Source: HB2-32-21 sp041603535
GTDB lineage: Bacteria; Pseudomonadota; Gammaproteobacteria; Pseudomonadales; Porticoccaceae
Direction: 5' to 3'
Length of the DNA stretch: 64,000 nt
NCBI GenBank assembly: GCA_041603535.1
Contig: JBFIEE010000009.1
Location: forward strand, 1-64,000
The translations under genes and the position numbers were made by a program. The notes beneath the pieces were generated by a model, which did not search any database, was not told the origin of the DNA, and saw nothing but the letters and a program-made list of their open reading frames with translations. Below are positions 1 to 8,756 of this stretch, in pieces (positions within the stretch are counted from its first letter, which is position 1; every line of letters begins with the position of its first letter).

Positions 1-117
1 AGCCACTGGCTCTATATCACTTTGGCACCTGATCCCAGAACATGCAGCAAAGCTCTTGATTTTATCACCTTTAAAAACAACAGGTTGGTAGTTTTTGGAT
101 GTCTGATGAGCTGACAT
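1..117 (-). CDS. Possible partial ORF running off the left edge
   Basis: An open frame of about 39 codons reads from an ATG at 117-115 to the window edge without a stop. An AAGGA-like ribosome binding site lies about 9 nt upstream. The translated stretch (starting MSAHQTSKNYQ) has a protein-like composition but I do not recognise a family. It could be the start of a real gene beyond the window, a decayed fragment, or chance. The frame is closed upstream by a stop about 15 codons before the ATG. Confidence 0.3.
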   Translation of the reverse strand, partial: MSAHQTSKNYQPVVFKGDKIKSFAACSGIRCQSDIEPVA

Positions 118-1003
118 ATAGAGCCATCCTTTGCTGTGTTTATGCTTTTCCTAGCCCCTTATCATATTTGAACATCCATAAAAATCAAGGAGTTACTGGT
201 TATTCTCTGGTGATATAACACCAGTGGCTTCTGATCTCGGAGTTATTAGAAGTTATTGGGTTATTCTGATGTTTTTACTACCGAAATTTATACTCATGTC
301 GTTAATCGCGGTAATAAGGGAGTGCTGAGTCCCGCTGATAGCCTGGCGGTTTAATGTTCGGGTCGCTCCTGCGTACAGTTATTGACAGAACTCCGAGCAG
401 AAAGAATAAGGAGGATGAAGGCGATAGCGCAGGTAAATTTTTGGCCATCGTGGCGCGATTCAGGGCAGTTTCGATGCGGTCAGCAGGCTAAACGGGCGCG
501 TGCCACCCCGGGGATATGTAAATCACGTGTTGACTGGCGAGGGAAAGGGCTTTCATTCCTCCTATACCCTTATGCGAGTGCGCCATCAATAATTAGTCGG
601 CATTAAACAATGAAAACGCAGAAAAAATGTCTAGACTAATGGGTAATGGTCTGTAAATTAACAAGGATATGTCAAGATATATTTCATATCGATATATTGA
701 CGTTGTCGGTATAAGTTATAAAGTGATAAATCATGATAAATATAATTGGTTATAGTAAATATTTATTAGCCACGCCGAAGGTTGACAACACTTCTTGATA
801 ACGTGGTGACAGGGATCAGGCCGATAATAGCTAAATATTAGCGTGATCGATAGCCTTAAGCCATATTGTTAAGCGATGGTCTAATGAAAGCGCCATAGGT
901 AAAAAAGTTTACGGTAGGTGATTTAAAAGCAAACAAGAGTTGAAAATGGAATAAGGGTTATGTATTACCCGGAATAATAGTAGGTAACACAAGGATTGAT
1001 TCG
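118..1003. other. AT-rich intergenic region upstream of the oxidase operon
   Basis: No convincing gene is seen in this 0.9-kb stretch. A small perfect hairpin lies at 207-224 (CTGGTG, 6-nt loop, CACCAG). The only longer open frame (382-606) has a composition unlike the neighbouring genes and no family resemblance. The oxidase promoter must lie in the last few hundred bases; a TTGACA at 782-787 is a possible -35 element, but no good -10 follows at the right distance. Confidence 0.5.
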
Positions 1004-2368
1004 ATGATACTAGCGATTGCATTAGTAATCTTAATTATCGGTTCAGTACTGTTTCATTTTTTAAGTCCCTGGTGGTTGACGCCTATCGCTTCTAACTGGG
1101 GCATGATCGACGACACTATCAACCTTACTTTTGTTGTCACTGGCTTTGTCTTTGTCGCCGTCAATGCCTTTATGGCCTATGTGATTGTTCGCTATCGTCA
1201 TCGCGATGATAAGCGGGCTACCTATGAACCGGAAAATAAGAAGCTCGAATGGTGGCTGATTGGACTGACCTCGCTGGGTGTTGGCGCTATGCTCGCGCCA
1301 GGCTTATTCGTCTGGGCAAAAATTGTTGATGTCCCTGAAGATGCAGCGTTAGTGGAGGTCGTTGGCCAACAGTGGCACTGGAGCTTTCGTTACCCGGGTG
1401 AGGATGGCATTTTGGGCAAGGTCAATTCTCGCCTGATTAATGAATCTAACCCTTTTGGCCTCGATCCGGAAGACTCAACGGGCCTTGATGACGTATTGGT
1501 CATGGGCAATGAATTGCATCTACCTGTAGATGAATCAGTCAAGCTGGTGTTGCGATCCAAGGACGTCCTGCACAACTTTGCGGTCGCACAGTTTCGAGTA
1601 AAAATGGACCTGGTGCCAGGTATGGTGCCCTATTTGTGGTTTAAGCCTACCCGCACGGGAAAGTTCGACATTCTTTGCGAAGAATTATGTGGGGTTGGAC
1701 ATTTTGCGATGCGTGGCTATGTGGTTATCGATGAGCGAGGTGATTATGAGGACTGGCTTGGGAAACAGTCAACCTATGCGGATAGCCTGCATCAAATAGC
1801 CGGAAATGCTGATGCAGGTAAGGTTCTGTATGCCACCTGCGCCGGTTGCCATGGTGACGATGGCCAGGGGATTGCCGCACTAAACGCTCCTAAGTTAAGT
1901 GGACAGAGCTATTGGTATATGGCCGAGCAACTTAAAAACTTTCAGTCGGGTGTTCGTGGTGCGGACAAAGACGATGTTTACGGTGGACAGATGGCGCAGA
2001 TGTCAGCCCTGTTGACAAACGACCAAGCCATAAAAGATGTCGCCGCTTACATCAATACACTGCCTGATACTTTAGCAAAGATCACTGTCAAGGAAGGGTC
2101 GCTCGTCAACGGTGAAAAACTATATGCTACCTGCGCCGCCTGTCACGGTGATGAAGGGCAGGGAATTGGGGCAATGAATGCTCCACGATTAGCGGGCATG
2201 AATGACTGGTACCTCGTTAGACAATTAGAACACTTTAAAAACGGCGTGCGTGGCGCACACGATCAAGATAAATATGGACCTCAAATGGCCCTGTTAGTAT
2301 CGATGTTGAAAGATCAACAGGCAGTGAATGATGTAGTGGCATATATCAATACACTAAACAGACCTTAA
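1004..2368 (+). CDS. coxB: Cytochrome c oxidase subunit II with two fused cytochrome c domains
   Basis: This is the CuA subunit of an aa3/caa3-type terminal oxidase; it takes electrons at the periplasmic face and passes them to subunit I. Three hydrophobic segments (about 2-20, 41-62, 82-104) precede a periplasmic cupredoxin domain. The CuA ligands are visible as H190, C225, C229, H233 and M236. Two class I cytochrome c domains follow, with CxxCH motifs at 279-283 and 377-381. Ordinary subunit II has no haem and caa3 enzymes usually have one, so the 454-residue di-haem form is distinctive. The two haem domains are similar to each other, which suggests internal duplication. An AAGGA site precedes the ATG. 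It is first in a five-gene operon. Confidence 0.95.
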   Translation: MILAIALVILIIGSVLFHFLSPWWLTPIASNWGMIDDTINLTFVVTGFVFVAVNAFMAYVIVRYRHRDDKRATYEPENKKLEWWLIGLTSLGVGAMLAPGLFVWAKIVDVPEDAALVEVVGQQWHWSFRYPGEDGILGKVNSRLINESNPFGLDPEDSTGLDDVLVMGNELHLPVDESVKLVLRSKDVLHNFAVAQFRVKMDLVPGMVPYLWFKPTRTGKFDILCEELCGVGHFAMRGYVVIDERGDYEDWLGKQSTYADSLHQIAGNADAGKVLYATCAGCHGDDGQGIAALNAPKLSGQSYWYMAEQLKNFQSGVRGADKDDVYGGQMAQMSALLTNDQAIKDVAAYINTLPDTLAKITVKEGSLVNGEKLYATCAACHGDEGQGIGAMNAPRLAGMNDWYLVRQLEHFKNGVRGAHDQDKYGPQMALLVSMLKDQQAVNDVVAYINTLNRP

Positions 2369-2408
2369 CAAGGTGTACAGCACAAACACAGGCATGGTAG
2401 CGAAGTGA

Positions 2409-2445
2409 ATAAGAAAAGTGCATAAGAAAAGTGCATAAGAAAAGG
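2409..2445. repeat. 13-bp tandem repeat, nearly three copies
   Basis: The unit ATAAGAAAAGTGC occurs at 2409-2421 and 2422-2434, with a partial third copy at 2435-2445. It lies in the spacer between the oxidase subunit II and I genes. The last copy runs into an AAGGAG sequence that is too far from the downstream ATG to serve as its ribosome binding site. Confidence 0.9.
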
Positions 2446-2483
2446 AGACGTCCGCCAACCAGGGGTTAACACGGGGAATAGTA

Positions 2484-4280
2484 ATGACACAGCTAACACA
2501 CGAAGAATCCTCCTTCGCACCCGCCGCTGAAGTCGAAGAGGTCGAGCTTTACCACCCTAAATCGTTTATCGGTAAATACATCTGGAGTCAGGATGCCAAG
2601 GTTATAGCCATTCAGTACTCCATTACGGCAATCGGTATTGGGCTGGTGGCTTTGGTGTTATCAGGCATCATGCGTTTGCAGCTTGGCTTTCCCGATACAT
2701 TTTCCTTTATCGATCCAAGCTCCTATATTCAGAATGTCACCATTCACGGCATGATTATGGTGATTTATCTGCTCACCGCGTTATTTTTAGGGGGGTTTGG
2801 CAATTATCTCATTCCCTTAATGATCGGTGCCCGCGACATGGTATTTCCCTATGTCAATATGATCAGCTACTGGGTGTATCTGGCGGCAGTACTGGTGTTG
2901 CTGGCGAGCTTTTTTGCGCCTGGAGGGGCTACCGGTGCTGGCTGGACATTGTATCCTCCTCAGGCAATTTTGCCGGGTACCCCCGGTTCGGATTGGGGCA
3001 TTGTGCTCATGCTGGTATCCCTGGCGCTATTTATTATTGGCTTTACCATGGGCGGGCTGAATTACGTGGTCACGGTATTACAGGCGCGCACGCGGGGCAT
3101 GAGTTTGATGCGAATGCCGCTGACAATCTGGGGCATATTTATGGCGACGGTGCTGGCCTTATTGGCTTTTCCAGCGCTATTTGTCAGTGCCATCATGATG
3201 ATACTGGATCAGACTATTGGCACCAGCTTTTTTATGCCTGCAGTCGTGTCTATGGGCGAACAACTGGATTACGATGGCGGCAGCCCGATTTTGTTTCAAC
3301 ATTTATTCTGGTTTTTCGGCCACCCCGAAGTCTACATCGTAGCGCTGCCTGCTTTTGGCATTGTTTCTGATTTGATCAGTGTCCACGCACGGAAAAACAT
3401 TTTTGGTTACCGAATGATGGTCTGGGCTATTTTAGCCATCGGTGGTCTTAGTTTTATTGTCTGGGCTCACCACATGTATGTAAGTGGTATGAATCCTTAT
3501 TTTGGCTTTTTCTTTGCCACCACCACATTAATTATCGCCGTGCCGACTGCTTTAAAAGTGTATAACTGGGTACTCACATTGTGGCGAGGTAATATCCGTC
3601 TTACCGTGCCAATGTTATTTGCGATCGGTTTTATTTTTACTTTCGTCAATGGCGGTATAACGGGCTTGTTCCTCGGCAATGTCCCCGTCGATGTGGCTTT
3701 GTCAGATACCTATTTTGTGGTGGCTCACTTTCATATGGTCATGGCGGTTTCGCCGATCCTGGTTATCTTCGGTGCCATCTATCACTGGTATCCAAAAATT
3801 ACCGGGAGAATGCTTAACGATACTCTGGGCAAGGTTCATTTCTGGATCACCTTTATCGGCACTTATGCAATTTACTACCCAATGCATTATCTGGGTTTTC
3901 TTGGTGTACCACGACGCTATTACGCGATGGGCAATACCGATTTCATTCCTGAATCGGCGCAAAGTTTAAACGCAGGTATTACGGTGGCCGCGTTGATAGT
4001 TGGTGTCGCCCAGACTATTTTTATCTATAACCTGATTGTCAGCTACAGGAAAGGTAAAGAATCAGGTGGTAATCCCTGGGAGGCTACGACCCTGGAGTGG
4101 CAAACACCTGAGACACCGCCGAAGCACGGCAATTTCGGCCCAGAGCTCCCGGTAGTATATCGCTGGGCCTATGATTACAGCGTGCCCGGTGCGGAGCACG
4201 ATTACATCCCGCAAAATCAGCCGCCGGCTACTGCGAGTGGTCAGTCAGTTGATAAAACTACGGCCGGTTCCGAGGTGTAG
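2484..4280 (+). CDS. coxA: Cytochrome c oxidase subunit I
   Basis: This is the catalytic haem-copper subunit that reduces O2 to water and pumps protons across the inner membrane. The 598-residue protein has about twelve hydrophobic helices. Metal ligands are visible: H88 (low-spin haem), H280 with the cross-linking Tyr in GHPEVY, H329-H330 (CuB), and H415 and H417 (haems). E282 in the GHPEVY motif marks an A1-type oxidase rather than an A2, B or C type. An N-terminal extension of about 40 residues precedes the first helix. It ends 2 nt before the next gene, consistent with cotranscription. Confidence 0.96.
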   Translation: MTQLTHEESSFAPAAEVEEVELYHPKSFIGKYIWSQDAKVIAIQYSITAIGIGLVALVLSGIMRLQLGFPDTFSFIDPSSYIQNVTIHGMIMVIYLLTALFLGGFGNYLIPLMIGARDMVFPYVNMISYWVYLAAVLVLLASFFAPGGATGAGWTLYPPQAILPGTPGSDWGIVLMLVSLALFIIGFTMGGLNYVVTVLQARTRGMSLMRMPLTIWGIFMATVLALLAFPALFVSAIMMILDQTIGTSFFMPAVVSMGEQLDYDGGSPILFQHLFWFFGHPEVYIVALPAFGIVSDLISVHARKNIFGYRMMVWAILAIGGLSFIVWAHHMYVSGMNPYFGFFFATTTLIIAVPTALKVYNWVLTLWRGNIRLTVPMLFAIGFIFTFVNGGITGLFLGNVPVDVALSDTYFVVAHFHMVMAVSPILVIFGAIYHWYPKITGRMLNDTLGKVHFWITFIGTYAIYYPMHYLGFLGVPRRYYAMGNTDFIPESAQSLNAGITVAALIVGVAQTIFIYNLIVSYRKGKESGGNPWEATTLEWQTPETPPKHGNFGPELPVVYRWAYDYSVPGAEHDYIPQNQPPATASGQSVDKTTAGSEV

Positions 4281-4282
4281 CT

Positions 4283-4948
4283 ATGACCATTTCCCTGATG
4301 CTGCTGGCTATTATGATGGCAATTATTGTCGGCTGGCTGGTACGACAAACGACGAATGTGAGTCCATGGGTCGCTGATACTGGTGCTCAGACGTTTGATA
4401 ACACAGACCAATTACGGGGCGGCTCGGTCAAAATCGGTCTGGGTGTATTTCTCGCAGTGGCGACATCATTGTTTGCGTTATTTATTAGCGCTTATATGAT
4501 GCGTATGGAACTGGCTGACTGGACGCGCCTGGCTGAGCCGCGCATGCTCTGGTTCAACACAGCATTCCTGGTGGTTGCCAGTATTTACTTCCAGCTCGCA
4601 CATAATAAACTCAAGTACCATGCCCTGGACAAAGCACGTATTTATTTGCTGGTCGCAGGTACCTTTACCATTATCTTTCTTCTTGGTCAGCTGGAGGCCT
4701 GGCACCAGCTTGGCGAGGCTGGCTACTACCTGTCCAGTAATCCAGCTAGCGCCTTTTTTTATATGTTTACGGCGATCCACGGATTACATTTATTGGGTGG
4801 ACTGTGGGTCTGGGGTAAAACCACGTTGAGATTGGCTAATTTGAAAAATGTCGTGGCAGTGAGCCGCGGCGTAGAGCTGTGTGCGATTTACTGGCATTTT
4901 CTGCTTATTGTCTGGCTAGTGTTATTCCTACTATTTATCTATACATAG
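4283..4948 (+). CDS. Cytochrome c oxidase subunit III family protein (first copy)
   Basis: This polytopic membrane protein of 221 residues belongs to the COX3 family. It has an N-terminal single helix, a soluble stretch, and a core of helices holding FLLGQLEAWHQL and AIHGLHLLGG, the Glu/His positions typical of subunit III, and it ends with YWHFLLIVWLV. It starts 2 nt after coxA and is followed after 12 nt by a second COX3-family gene. Two tandem subunit III paralogues are unusual. The weak match outside the core suggests this copy has a special structural role, but that is inference. Confidence 0.85.
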   Translation: MTISLMLLAIMMAIIVGWLVRQTTNVSPWVADTGAQTFDNTDQLRGGSVKIGLGVFLAVATSLFALFISAYMMRMELADWTRLAEPRMLWFNTAFLVVASIYFQLAHNKLKYHALDKARIYLLVAGTFTIIFLLGQLEAWHQLGEAGYYLSSNPASAFFYMFTAIHGLHLLGGLWVWGKTTLRLANLKNVVAVSRGVELCAIYWHFLLIVWLVLFLLFIYT

Positions 4949-4960
4949 CGGGCCCCTGAT

Positions 4961-5680
4961 ATGGCATCAACAGCAGCGGCACAACCCGAAGATATACCCG
5001 GCGACGGTTTAGAACGCTTTATTGCCGATTGGTCATCGGATCAGCGGGCGTTTAAAAAAGTCCCCTGGGGCAAGGCTATGATGTGGATTTTCCTGCTCAG
5101 TGATACGTTTATTTTTAGCTGCTTTTTGACCAGTTATATGGCCGTGCGCACCACTACGGTAGTGCCCTGGCCAAATCCTAGTGAGGTATTTGCTCTGACT
5201 GTAGCGGGTAATCACGTGCCCCTGCTGCTTATTGCCATCATGACCTTTATTTTAATTAGCTCCAGCGGAACTATGGCGATGGCGGTTAAGTTTGGTTACG
5301 AGCAAAACCGAAAGGTATGCGCCATTTTAATGATTATCACGGCCCTGTTTGGCGCTTCCTTTGTCGGCATGCAGGCTTTTGAGTGGACCAAGTTAATTGT
5401 CGATGAAGGCGTCAGGCCCTGGGGGAATCCCATGGGTGCGGCTCAGTTTGGAGCCAGTTTTTTTATGATCACCGGCTTTCACGGCTTTCATGTCTCCATA
5501 GGTGTCATTTTCCTGATAATCACCGCGACCAAGGTCTGGCGGGGAAGTATAGCGCTAGGTCGTCCGGGGTTTTTAACCGGCCGACCTGGCAGTTATGACA
5601 TGGTCGAGACGATGGGACTGTACTGGCATTTCGTCGATTTGGTCTGGGTATTTATCTTTGCGTTTTTCTATCTCTGGTAG
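4961..5680 (+). CDS. coxC: Cytochrome c oxidase subunit III (second copy)
   Basis: Subunit III of the haem-copper oxidase; it stabilises the catalytic core and proton uptake in related enzymes. The 239-residue protein has several membrane helices and the family motifs FVGMQAFEW, TGFHGFHVSIG and YWHFVDLVWVF. Compared with the gene just upstream it is the more canonical subunit III. An N-terminal soluble stretch of about 40 residues precedes the first helix. It is directly followed by the small subunit IV gene. Confidence 0.92.
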   Translation: MASTAAAQPEDIPGDGLERFIADWSSDQRAFKKVPWGKAMMWIFLLSDTFIFSCFLTSYMAVRTTTVVPWPNPSEVFALTVAGNHVPLLLIAIMTFILISSSGTMAMAVKFGYEQNRKVCAILMIITALFGASFVGMQAFEWTKLIVDEGVRPWGNPMGAAQFGASFFMITGFHGFHVSIGVIFLIITATKVWRGSIALGRPGFLTGRPGSYDMVETMGLYWHFVDLVWVFIFAFFYLW

Positions 5681-5689
5681 GTGATTGTT

Positions 5690-6013
5690 ATGTCGACAAC
5701 CGAAGGTCAACAGCATCCCATCAGTGTTTATCTCTGGATTTGGGCACTGCTATTTGTGCTCAGCGCATTTTCATACATGGTCGATTATTTTCAATTTCAG
5801 GGTTTATTACGCTGGACTTTAATCATTGTTTTTATGCTGTTAAAAGCGGGTCTAATTGTTAGCATATTTATGCACATGGCCTGGGAAAGAATGGCCCTGG
5901 TCTGCGCGATCCTGGTGCCGCCGGGCTGCCTACTTGTGCTAATTGCTTTGATGTTTGTAGAGGGGGACTACACATTTCTAATACGGGGAACATATTTTAC
6001 AGGCCAACCCTGA
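5690..6013 (+). CDS. Cytochrome c oxidase subunit IV family protein
   Basis: A small membrane protein of 107 residues with three hydrophobic helices (around YLWIWALLFVLSAFSY, WTLIIVFMLLKAGLIV and MALVCAILVPPGCLL). This matches the prokaryotic COX4 family that closes caa3-type oxidase operons. The frame stays open to a GTG at 5681, but the ATG at 5690 follows a GGTG ribosome site more naturally. It is the last gene of the operon; an insertion sequence begins 48 bp downstream. No oxidase assembly genes (ctaG, ctaB, surf1) are found nearby. Confidence 0.85.
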   Translation: MSTTEGQQHPISVYLWIWALLFVLSAFSYMVDYFQFQGLLRWTLIIVFMLLKAGLIVSIFMHMAWERMALVCAILVPPGCLLVLIALMFVEGDYTFLIRGTYFTGQP

Positions 6014-6058
6014 CCTGATAATAAACCGCTAGATTGTAAACTGGTAGTCAGTGAGCTG

Positions 6059-6835
6059 TTAGGGCCTGTTCACACTAATTAGCGTATCGACGATCAGATC
6101 AAAATGTATAAAGAACTTAAAAACGACATCGAGCTTGTCAAATCGAGAGAAAATTCTTCGGAAGCCTTTCAGTCGCCGGAACAACCTCTCGACCTCATTG
6201 CGCTTTCTGTACATTTCTCTATCGTATGCCCAATTACTCAAGCGATTACTTTTGGGCGGGACAACCCCGGCGTAATGCCGAGATCAAAGACCAGCTGCTG
6301 CGTTTCATCGCCTTCATAGGCCTTATCCATGATGACCTGGGTACCTTCCCAACCGCAGTTTTCAAGGCTTTTCAGCAGTTTTCGTCCTTCAGGCGCATCA
6401 CCAGCCTGCCCTGGTGACAACGAAAAGGCTACAGCGCGGTTGTGACTGGCTGCAACCCTATGAACTTTGGTGGTCCAGCCTGCTCGCGATTTGCCGATAG
6501 ATTGAGGAGCTTTTTTTTAACGCGCCAGTACCGTCCTGGTGGACTTTGACAACGGTGCTATCGAGCGAAACATGATCAACTTGAATATTGATGACATCGT
6601 TTTCCTGAAGGGCAAGAAACACGTCGTCCAAGACACCTTGTTTTGCCCAGCGGTTAGCGCGCATGTAAATGCTGTGCCAGCGGCCAAATATTTTTGGCAA
6701 CCCTCGCCATTTGCAGCCATGCTCCGCCACATAAAGTACTGCGTTAAGCACTTGCAGGTTCGGTATTTTCACGTTGCCACGCGGAATCGGCAGCAAATGT
6801 TCGATAATTTTGAATTGTTGCGCTGTAATTTCCAT
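6059..6835 (-). pseudogene. IS5-family transposase, frameshifted
   Basis: The reading starts at MEITAQQFKII (ATG at 6835) and shows the family order: helix-turn-helix N-terminus, first catalytic Asp in VDHVSLDST, second in VIMDKAYEGDET, and Glu in RKRNEVERLFRRLK. Two breaks split it. At the A8 run near 6511-6518 the frame must move +1 to continue into the APQSIGKSRAGW segment; this may be programmed, as some IS5-family members use such a run. A second break near 6262-6266 in a G run (after FDLGITP) needs another shift before SNWAYDREMY and looks like a mutation. The protein is therefore probably dead. Confidence 0.85.
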
Positions 6836-6871
6836 CCGGAAATTATACAATAATCAGTGTGAACAGGCCCT
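6061..6871 (-). mobile_element. Decayed IS5-family insertion sequence (about 0.81 kb)
   Basis: Inverted ends are visible: GGGCCTGTTCACACT from 6062 and its reverse complement ending at 6870, with one further A/T pair outside and a near-match extending to about 20 bp. The element carries one IS5-type transposase reading on the minus strand, whose stop codon overlaps the left end. No clear target-site duplication is seen. The right side abuts a fragment of another transposase, so it appears to have landed in an older element. Confidence 0.85.
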
Positions 6872-7038
6872 GGATCACTGTTCTTATACACTGAACCCGG
6901 CAGTAAGCGAAAAGCGTCCCAGTCGACCGTGCGTTCAAGTTTTGGCAGCGGTTCACCCCGCTGCTCAAGGTGGTCAAGTCGGTTTTGATGATCAAAGAAA
7001 CTGGGTTGTATCGCGAATATCTCACCGGGCATTGACAT
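6872..7038 (-). pseudogene. N-terminal fragment of a second IS5-like transposase
   Basis: From an ATG at 7038 the frame reads MSMPGEIF, then FFDHQNRLDHLEQRGEPL and LERTVDWDAFR. This is the standard N-terminus of a different IS5/IS4-type transposase group. The resemblance ends after about 55 residues at the right end of the IS5-type element. The rest of the protein is not found on the other side of that element (6014-6060), so the remainder has been deleted. Confidence 0.7.
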
Positions 7039-7080
7039 AGTACTATTGTCAAAAATTTAGGGAGGTTTTTAGATATCCCT

Positions 7081-7638
7081 TTAAGGCATGGTTTGGACAA
7101 AGTTACGGAATTTTTGATGGGCTCGGACAAACCAGGTCGCGGTGGCTTTTGCTTCTCCAGCGTAGATCAACCGCGGGTGCACACGAATGACACTATCGAG
7201 TAGCTCCTGTTGCTTATCCTCGATATCAACAAAGAAAATATGCTTGCCTTCTTTTAAAGACTGTTCAAATTTCTTGAACTGGTTATGTGGTTCCTGAATG
7301 CCAAAAAAACCCCCTTCCCAGGTACAAAAGCCCAGTGCCACGATCGACAGACAGATAAAGGGAACCCAGGTCCATTTTTCAGGCAGCCCCATGTAGTAGG
7401 CAGCCACCAGAATCAGGGGCGCAGTAATTAAGCCTACTATCGCACCGTGTTTCATCGATCGAACTACATCCGTGCGCATCACTGCTTCCACTTCGTGGAG
7501 GTGCTCGTGGGCGGCAACACCAGCATCGTCCCGGGACAGAACATGTATCTGTGGCGTAACAAAACCGACGTTTTCAAGCTCTTTTTCTATATTGTCAAGA
7601 TCATCAAGATCATTGCTAATAAAATAATGACGCTTCAT
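7081..7638 (-). CDS. Conserved-looking membrane protein of unknown function
   Basis: The 185-residue protein starts at ATG 7638, preceded by AAGGAG at a good distance; a longer frame to 7671 lacks such a site. The N-terminal part (MKRHYFISNDLDDLDNIE, then FVTPQIHVLSRDD) resembles the N-terminal fold of general-stress proteins that recognise a self-paired helix. Two membrane segments follow (about GAIVGLITAPLILVAAYY and WVPFICLSIVALGF). A soluble C-terminal domain ends the protein. I cannot assign a function. It lies inside the insertion-sequence patch but keeps an intact frame, so it is probably a functional host gene. Confidence 0.7.
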   Translation of the reverse strand: MKRHYFISNDLDDLDNIEKELENVGFVTPQIHVLSRDDAGVAAHEHLHEVEAVMRTDVVRSMKHGAIVGLITAPLILVAAYYMGLPEKWTWVPFICLSIVALGFCTWEGGFFGIQEPHNQFKKFEQSLKEGKHIFFVDIEDKQQELLDSVIRVHPRLIYAGEAKATATWFVRAHQKFRNFVQTMP

Positions 7639-7784
7639 GGCAAACTCCTTCAGACAGATTAAGAATATCACTTAGAGCAGCTTGTCGTTGTCGGCAACTA
7701 CTGTATCTTTAATATAGACAAATTTAGAAAAGCACGATAGTGCAAAAAATATTAAAGCGCATTGTTTTATATGGTGCTTAATTA

Positions 7785-7925
7785 TTAGCTGTTATCGATG
7801 TTATGTGCGTTGTCGCTTGGCTGCCAGACCTGCTTGTCGGAATTAAACGCAATCCACTGGAAACCTAGGCAAAAAAATAATGCGGAAACGAGATAGGCGA
7901 AATACCGAATCAGCGACTGTCGCAT
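7785..7925 (-). CDS. Possible small membrane protein (46 residues)
   Basis: From ATG 7925 the frame reads a basic start, one hydrophobic helix (YFAYLVSALFFCLGFQW) and a polar tail (KQVWQPSDNAHNID). The composition fits a single-pass small membrane protein. The ribosome binding site is weak (GTTGAG close to the ATG). There is no recognised family. It could be a chance frame between two decayed insertion sequences. Confidence 0.35.
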   Translation of the reverse strand: MRQSLIRYFAYLVSALFFCLGFQWIAFNSDKQVWQPSDNAHNIDNS

Positions 7926-8016
7926 ACTCAACGCGTTGTAACTGGGCAATGTGTCAGAAATATCATGTACGACAAAATATGGGGCGGTCGGATGCTTGGT
8001 GGAGCATGGTCGAGGC

Positions 8017-8735
8017 ATTGCGCAGCAAAAGGTCGCTGGCTGAGAGCGCGGTGTTATTGGTCGATGAGGTGCTGCCGGACCAGCCCATGTGTCAGTGGGT
8101 ACTAAGTTTCTCTTTCCAGTCGCGCATTCTTTTCGCCAGCCGGCGGGCGATCATGGGCCAGGTGCTGGGCATCCTCGACCGCGTGATTGCTACGCACCTG
8201 ATTAAGAAAGCGGGGCAGACCCGCACGACCGCCCGCACTGGTGCTATCACCCTTATTTAACACTTCGACAGTGGTGAATCAACTACTGGGACATTCCATC
8301 ACCTACCCGATTGCCGTCGAGCCGCAGGCAGGACGCAAGATATCCACGCTGCAAACGCTATCCGCTTGCGACCTGGAGGACCCTTTCGGTGATGCCGTGG
8401 GAAAAGTCGCCGGCTTCAACCTGCATGCCGGAGTGACGGCCAAGGCCCGTGAACGCAAAAAAGCTGGAATGGTTGTCTCGGTAGATCAATCACTCGGCGG
8501 TTTTGGAAAAACGGTTTTCGTTAACTCGAGGCGGTCATGTTCACTATGAGCTCAAGACGCTTTACTGGGACGGCACGATTCATGTGATTTTCGAGCCGCT
8601 CGATTTCATCGCTCGGCTGAAGGCCCTTGGTGCCCGCACCCAGGGTGAACCTCATCCGCTTGCACGGGAAACTAAGGTGCCAACCAGCTAGGTTTGCGCA
8701 AATATGGGGTCGGGTCATGCAATGCCATATATACA
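8017..8735 (+). pseudogene. IS91-family transposase remnant
   Basis: Four pieces in different frames match successive parts of an IS91/IS801-type (Y2) transposase. They are LAESAVLLVDEVLPDQP through GILDRVIATHLIKKAG to about 8255; QLLGHSITYPIAVEPQAGRK from about 8285; GGHVHYELKTLYWDGT with VIFEPLDFIARL up to about 8630; and PAPRVNLIRLHG after that. An internal segment between the first two pieces is missing and at least three frameshifts are present. The N-terminus including the zinc-binding region is absent. This is an old, immobile fossil lying just downstream of nrdB. Confidence 0.8.
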
Positions 8736-8756
8736 AGCTCCATGTCGGCTTACACC

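Noticed and set aside
382..606. 74-codon open frame upstream of the oxidase operon
   Set aside because: No family resemblance, no good ribosome site, and a composition typical of a chance frame.
6014..6060. Left flank of the IS5-type element as the rest of the interrupted transposase
   Set aside because: Its translation in all frames shows no transposase residues, so the remainder is deleted, not split.
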